A stretch of DNA of 64,000 nucleotides from positions 2,790,001 through 2,854,000 of the forward strand of contig NC_064673.1 in the NCBI RefSeq assembly GCF_023278565.1. The letters are read 5' to 3'. Shown piece by piece: positions 58,441 through 64,000 of this stretch. Both the position numbers and the translations under genes were made by a program. The notes beneath the pieces are model-generated. The model ran no database searches, was not told where the DNA came from, and was given only the letters and a program-made list of their open reading frames with translations. The DNA comes from Colletotrichum lupini. Its lineage: Eukaryota > Ascomycota > Sordariomycetes > Glomerellales > Glomerellaceae. Every line of letters starts with the position of its first letter. The stretch's first letter is position 1.

Positions 58441-61400
58441 GACCAAGTCTTGGTCTTCGTTCTTTTGTGAGCTGGCCGTGATTGCTACAGCGAGTACTAG
58501 GCGTTGAGTGTTTGGGGACCCTCAACGTCTAGTTGTAGAAAGTGTGGCAGGTTTGAATGGGGATGCTGTCCAGCAATGGAACGTAGCAGCGAATGAAGCA
58601 GGTTTTGAGGGGATTCTTTGGTGGATTCTGGGGCGATGATCGGCGTTGCAGAGTCGTCGACAGGGAATGGTGGGAAGAGAGGAAGAGATCGACGCGCTTA
58701 TGGGTGAAGCATGGTCCGCCAGCAAGCGTTGGCGTATCTAGAGATCCTTCTCTCGCGCGAGTGTGGTGGTGCGACAATCTCCAAAGTCTGTAGATGCTCA
58801 ATAGTCGATGATTCCTACAACAGGCGATGCTAGAGCAAAGAGTAAAAAAGAAGCCTTGCGCTTGGACTTGAGCGGCAATCAGAATCGAGGCTAGCGGCGG
58901 TCTCGTGCCGGCAAAGACGTAGCAAAAGTGAGTCGGGCAGAAAGCGACAGACAGTAAAATAGGTGGTGAGGAATGCTGTGCTAAAGGCGTCGGTAGAAAA
59001 GGAGCCGTAATTGGACGAGTGTGATCGGCAACTAGAAGCAGAGGCGAGATCTGCACGGGAAGTGTCCAAGCCTCGGATTGATGGGAAATGTGGACGAGGG
59101 TGGAAAAGGGTAGGTGAGATATAAAGTAAGGTATGTGGATGATGAAGGATGATGGATCGGTGGATGGATAGGCAGGTAATAAGCGTCGGTAAGGAAGATA
59201 GTTTGGGGGGACAGAGGCTAAGGTATGGGTATCCGTACTACAAGCCTACGAGGATCAGAAGAGAGCTAGGTCGGTGTCGCTCATGTGTGAAATGCGGCCA
59301 AGTGGATGGATGTACCGTTTCTATGCCTTCGTATGCTTGGCGGCCAGGTATGGGGGTCAAGGACTCAATGGCACTAACAGAAGCCGCTAGCGCTGGGAGG
59401 GGAAAGGTGAAGAGGAGAATTTCGGCGGCGGCTTGTTTGTCGAGGTGAGGCGGCTTGATGCTACTCTGGAGTCTGAAGGGGGGAAGTCGGCAGGGGGGAA
59501 GACTCGTAGTGTTTTCGATCTCAACGGCTGGATCGAGGGTCTCAAACAAAGACTACCGTGTATCTGTGAGGTATGGCGCGGATGTTGTGCCGTATAGAGG
59601 TTTGTGGCGAGGTTTGTAGGCAGATGGTTCTGCAAGAAGACAGAGGCACAGATGTGTATCTGCTTCGGAAGATGCTTCGGAAGATGGTGGAGAGGGGGAC
59701 ACCCAAAGGCTACGTTATGATGCACAAAGAACAGAGAAAGACGAGACAAGATGGAAGAGGGAGCATCAATTATGAGGAAGAGAGGGAACCCCGAGTTGTG
59801 CGATGTGAATGAAGGATGGTGGGGTGGCAGGGCGGGAAACGGGGGAACCCAGGGACTTTGTTCAACAGCTCAGGAGGAGATTGGAGAGGGGAGAGAAAGA
59901 GCGGTAGAGAAGGCAGCCGTCAAATAGAGAGAGGTACGGTTATTCGTCTGTTTCTCTCTGTGTAAGGTTTGCTATGTGTGTTGTGTATACTGTACTTGTT
60001 ATGTGTGCCAGAATGCGTGTGTTTAGTAGGTGTGTGTACGGAGTATGCGAGAGCGATGCAGAGAGGATGCAAAGCAAATGCAGCCAGTGCAAAAAAGCAG
60101 GAGAAGAGGAGGAGGGGAGGAGAGGACCTGAGATGGAACCAGAGTCTTGAGGTACGTACTGCCAACGTGGAGTCCCATCGTTAGAGAGCAGGGGGAGGGG
60201 TGGATGAGGAGAAGGGACGGATGAGGGCAACGAAGGACCACCGCTGCATCGCATCGGGCTGGAGACTGGAGACGGGAGAGAGCGAGTGAGGAGGTGGCAG
60301 GCCGGGCAAGGGCCAAGAGAACACACGGAGACTCCACACCAGGGGCGTGGTGTCAGCATATCGGCGGTACGTACCCATGCCCGTACCTTCTTTCCGCAAG
60401 ACAGGGGGATCTCACGGGGGTACTGTTGTCACTGTGAGGAAGAAGGAGCCATGGATGAAGGATGATAGAAATGGGAAGGGGACAACGGACGGGAAGGGGA
60501 GGAGAAGGGAAGGGAAGGGAAGGGAAGGAATGGTGGAAGGATGGATAGAAGGAAAGAAGCGCACAACTTACCTAGGTAGGGAAGAAACCGGACGGTACGT
60601 ACTCTGTGAGTCTGTACCGCAGACTGGAAACACCTCACCTCCAGGTCACACCCACCACCACCACCACCACCACCTGCTGCCTCAGCATCTCAAAATCAAG
60701 ATGGAAGGAACGGACACGGAGTATTCTGCAGTACGTACCCACGAACGGTGTAAGGCAAGGTACGTACGGAGTATTCCATCTTCATCTCGTCTCATTGGAT
60801 TCGTCAACGTCAACGTCCACCCTCCCTTCTCTTTGCCTCGCTTTCGAATAATCAGATTACAATACAATACGACCTACAAAGTTGAAGTGCTTCGGCTTCG
60901 GCTTCAAAAAAGACGGGTGCCGGGGTTCGGATGTACCTTCCAATCTCTCAGCTCTGACATCTCACACTCCCGTCGACATACACTTGATGGACGCTTCACG
61001 CTTGATCTGATGATCGTTTCGAACGCACTCAGTCACCCACACTGTCCACACATGCAAGGGAGAATCGGAAATCTCCATTCTCGGTCACAACAAAAACAGG
61101 ACCCTGGACATCCATGTCCATCTCCTTCTCCATGTCTGCCAGCGGATACTGGACGACGACTTGACACGGGGGAATGGCGGCTCATCGTCTTTTGAAGCCC
61201 GCCTCGTCTCCATAGTACATGGCACTATGAATACTAGCGACTCCATCCACCTGCAGGCCGCACGCCGCACGCCGCGCGAAGATCTTGAGCTTTACTGTTC
61301 TGACGGGGCCTGCCGCCACTCACTGGCCCTTACCCAGTACGCTACTGTACCACGGAGTACACTAGCCTTCAACCCTCCAAGTCAAATCCTTCGAAGTCGA

Positions 61401-64000
61401 GAATATCGATTCAAAGCAACATCTATTTCACTGTCTCCCACCACTTCCTGTACCCTCACTGCGAAAACCAGCCGTCATCACTGGGGGCGTATTGAGCTAT
61501 CGTTCAATGACTGGCCGCCATTGCTTCAGGAACAGAACGTGGTCCCGCGTGAATATCACTTTGGTGTGGTGTTCTGCATCGCTTGCTCTATCCGTCCCAC
61601 ATGGCTTCAACGCGGCAGAAGTGATGGGCACGCTGGCACGTCGCATGGAACGTATTCGCGAACACAATAGCTGCAGATCCCGACCCCAGCCATGTACGCT
61701 GCCTGTACGGAGTAATATGGAGTATTAGTGAGGGCGGTTATGAGGCAGTGGGCTCAACGGTCGACGTTCAATCTAATGTCTCGCCGCCAGGGACTACCTA
61801 TGACAGTGGGGCTCGAAGTAGGTACGCACACCCGCACACAACAAGTCTATCAAAAGTCTAACTAGGTACGGCCAATCTCGCCATTGGCAGAAGCCAGAAT
61901 GTTTTTTCTACGAAACCACCATAGGCTTTTACAACATGGAGCTGAGATCTATCTTTCATCGGCGCGGATGAACTGCACATTGATCACAGCGATGAGGGGG
62001 TCTCGTCACTATGAGTCAGTCGTTCTCAGTGCAGCCATCAATTGGCCAAAATCACAGCAAGAAATCCAACTCTCAATTGCTTGTTGAAAACGGTGTGAAG
62101 GGACACTTCTCCTCACATAAGACAGCGGCTCTCCACAGACTGGCTGACACAACGTTACGTACTTGACCTTATCTCAACCTTTCCGATTTCGATCGAGGCG
62201 TTGGTGTACGGCCACGGATGGCCAAGCCCCGGCGGCCTAGCACTGACATGCAGCTGCACCGTCTTGCGGCAACATGCAAAGTGCGGCACGGAAGTGGCAG
62301 AGTCAGAAAAGCGCCTCCTCCGGCCGCCTATGTACCTGACTGACCACCCGGCCATCACCCACAAGATACTTACCATGCGACGCCCCCGACGTCGAGGAGG
62401 TTTACGGCCGTTGCTTGCACTACCTACACCAGACGCCCAGAGTCCGCGTCCTGTTCCCCCGCCGAGTCGCAGCCCTTTCTGATGAGGAGGGCAACGCCAT
62501 CAGCCGTCTCTGGAGACAACACAAAGGCATCGGCTCTGGCGCATGACATCCTTGCCTTGCCTTGCCTTGCCTTGCTGCTCAGGGCTCAAGCAGTCTTCAC
62601 AAAAGCCTCAGGGCTCCTCTTCGTGTTTCTCGATTGGAATGATGGATGCCCGACATACCCAAGCAGCGCTAATCAGAGACATACTAGTGGTCTACCCCGA
62701 GACCTAGTCTCATAAGAAAATGACGAGTCGTCAATCTTCTTTTGCACCTAATGCGTTTTCACCTAGTGGTGCCTTCTTAGCCCTATCACGATACGAATTC
62801 GGTACATCGACCAAACCTTCTTGGGCAGCAGCCGTCACCGCCCCAGCCTTCATAGAAATTCTCAGTTTCTCACATCGGACGTGGCTCCGACATACGGTGC
62901 CGTCTGCGCCGTTAACTTTGCGCGGGCGCCAGTGGACCATCGACTGCCCTTGCCATGTCCGTGCTTGAGGTCTTATTAACAGCGCCAATAATAAGGAATT
63001 AAATACAACCTAGCATCAGAGCCTGCGACTGGTTGGTGTACGATCGGCGCTGTTGAATTGCAAAACTGCAAAACTCTCGGGCGGCCGTGCCATTTCAACT
63101 GTCTATCACGGGAAGAATACCGCCTGCCGGACAATGCGAGATACCGTGTCGGCTGCCGGCCGAGAAGATCGGCGACCACAGATACGACAACACAAAACCG
63201 CCTACGAAAGCAGGCCCGAAAGGATCGAAAAGCGAGAAAAGTTGATGCTAAGGGCATGGATCATACCATATTGGCCGTCAGTCCTGCTCAGGTGCTGGCT
63301 ATGCTTGGAAACCAAACCAAGCGCACTATCAGTTCGGGAAGTCCTCATCGCTCAACCTCTGGATCCTCAAAGCGGTTTCGAAAATCACAGTCTGCTGCAA
63401 CCCTCTTGTTCTTCCCCTCCCTCCCTGGCTGTAAGTCGCTCGACCATGGCGAACGCAGCTCCGAGCTTCCAGACCGCAGCCACAAAGTGTACGGATAGGG
63501 GACCAAACACAGTATCTTCCAGGCCTTCTCGAACAAATCATTTAGCGGAGACAAGCAAGGATGAAACATCTCAAAGCAACGGGCCCCGTCGATCGCCACT
63601 ACTAGCTAGCCCTATTCCTCCTCGACTCTGTAGGTATTCGTGCCATTGTCCAGACGCTCATTCTGGCCATCGGCGGCTGGTCAACGGCTTCAATTTCGGG
63701 TCTCACCACGCCTGGGGAATTTGCCCGACTTCATTCGTACTGATAACTCAGATTAACACTATTGCGAGGCAAAAAAGGAGACGCCCGGAGAGTTCAATCT
63801 CGCAGCTCAAACCTTGTCCGCCGCTCGTGACCTTGCACTGCAGAACTGTCCAAGTCTGGCTTGTGCCTTGAGTTATTAACAGCAACAATTGGTAGGCAAA
63901 GAAAGGTCCAGGGTCCAGTCCCCAACGCTGATGGCAGTTGGATGAGGATGCGACGGCACTTTCTTCCAGTGGCACCTTTAACTTCAAGCCGAATCATCCA
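58441..64000. other. Long gene-free, low-complexity region
   Basis: 5.5 kb without a convincing gene. The left part (58.5-60.4 kb) is purine-rich on plus and may be the long leader and promoter of the minus-strand gene. It contains a polypurine tract near 60490-60530, a CCA/CAC run near 60650-60672, several GTACGTAC boxes, and TACGGAGTA motifs at 60037-60045, 60765-60773 and 61706-61714. Open frames at 60347-61195 and 63053-63871 (plus) lack domains, have skewed composition and no supported exon structure. A large regulatory region of a gene to the right of the window is possible. Confidence 0.5.

Noticed and set aside
60347..61195. 282-codon plus-strand frame
   Set aside because: Low-complexity Gly/Arg/Lys and His runs from simple repeats; no family features or introns.
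63053..63871. 272-codon plus-strand frame, with a basic stretch in an alternative frame that could suggest bZIP
   Set aside because: The basic stretch lacks the bZIP N-x7-R pattern and a leucine zipper; the rest is not protein-like.

Overview
The window is genomic DNA of a filamentous ascomycete (Pezizomycotina; a Sordariomycete is my best guess, genus not determinable). The evidence is short introns of about 50-130 nt with GT..AG ends and CTAAY-type branch points, typical fungal families (Zn2Cys6 regulator, CYP505 self-sufficient P450, siderophore transporter, YAT-type amino acid permeases), and a segment showing heavy RIP (repeat-induced point mutation). No prokaryotic features, CRISPR arrays, rRNA genes or convincing tRNA genes were seen.

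Layout. Bases 1 to about 9,240 are an AT-rich block in which CpA/TpG are almost absent, TpA is very frequent and every frame is full of stops. It holds the decayed pol of a minus-strand Ty3/Gypsy-like retroelement (YIDD box at 740-751) and a 192-bp direct repeat whose copies differ only by transitions. The composition changes abruptly near 9,240 and genes begin. From 10 to 16.3 kb lie a siderophore-iron transporter (minus), with two perfect ATCWGATAA GATA-factor sites in its upstream region, and an amino acid permease (minus). From 16.9 to 18.7 kb is a decayed SNF2-helicase-like gene with two nearly identical 50-nt intron-like units, and after it a decayed coiled-coil reading frame. From 19 to 24.9 kb are a secreted GMC oxidoreductase (minus), an orphan membrane protein (plus) and an MDR-type reductase (plus). 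From 26 to 38.5 kb, all on plus, are a six-exon sugar transporter, a GT2 glycosyltransferase, a small membrane protein, a microsomal P450 and a second amino acid permease. A gene-poor stretch (38.5-42 kb) contains a relic frame broken by three TAG codons. From 42 to 48.4 kb a Zn2Cys6 regulator (plus) converges on a six-exon CYP505 P450-reductase fusion (minus). From 50.9 to 52.9 kb a DcpS scavenger decapping enzyme (plus) and a GILT-like protein (minus) overlap tail to tail by 29 coding bases. Next come a hexokinase-family kinase (54.3-56.4 kb, plus), a conserved-looking protein of unknown function (57.2-58.4 kb, minus), and about 5.5 kb of low-complexity DNA without a convincing gene.

The genes do not form an obvious single pathway. 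Four transporters (siderophore, two amino acid permeases, sugar) and several oxidoreductases suggest an accessory nutrient-uptake and oxidative-metabolism neighbourhood next to a transposon-rich block. DcpS, GILT, the hexokinase and the 57-kb gene look like core genes. I see no clear new defence or biosynthetic system. The most distinctive items are gene-structure oddities: a 4-nt microexon inside a zinc cluster, an 18-nt microexon at a kinase phosphate loop, twin introner-like introns, overlapping convergent coding regions, and paired iron-regulator sites.

All exon joins were worked out by eye from splice consensus, reading frame and protein-family motifs. Each stated gene model is divisible by three.
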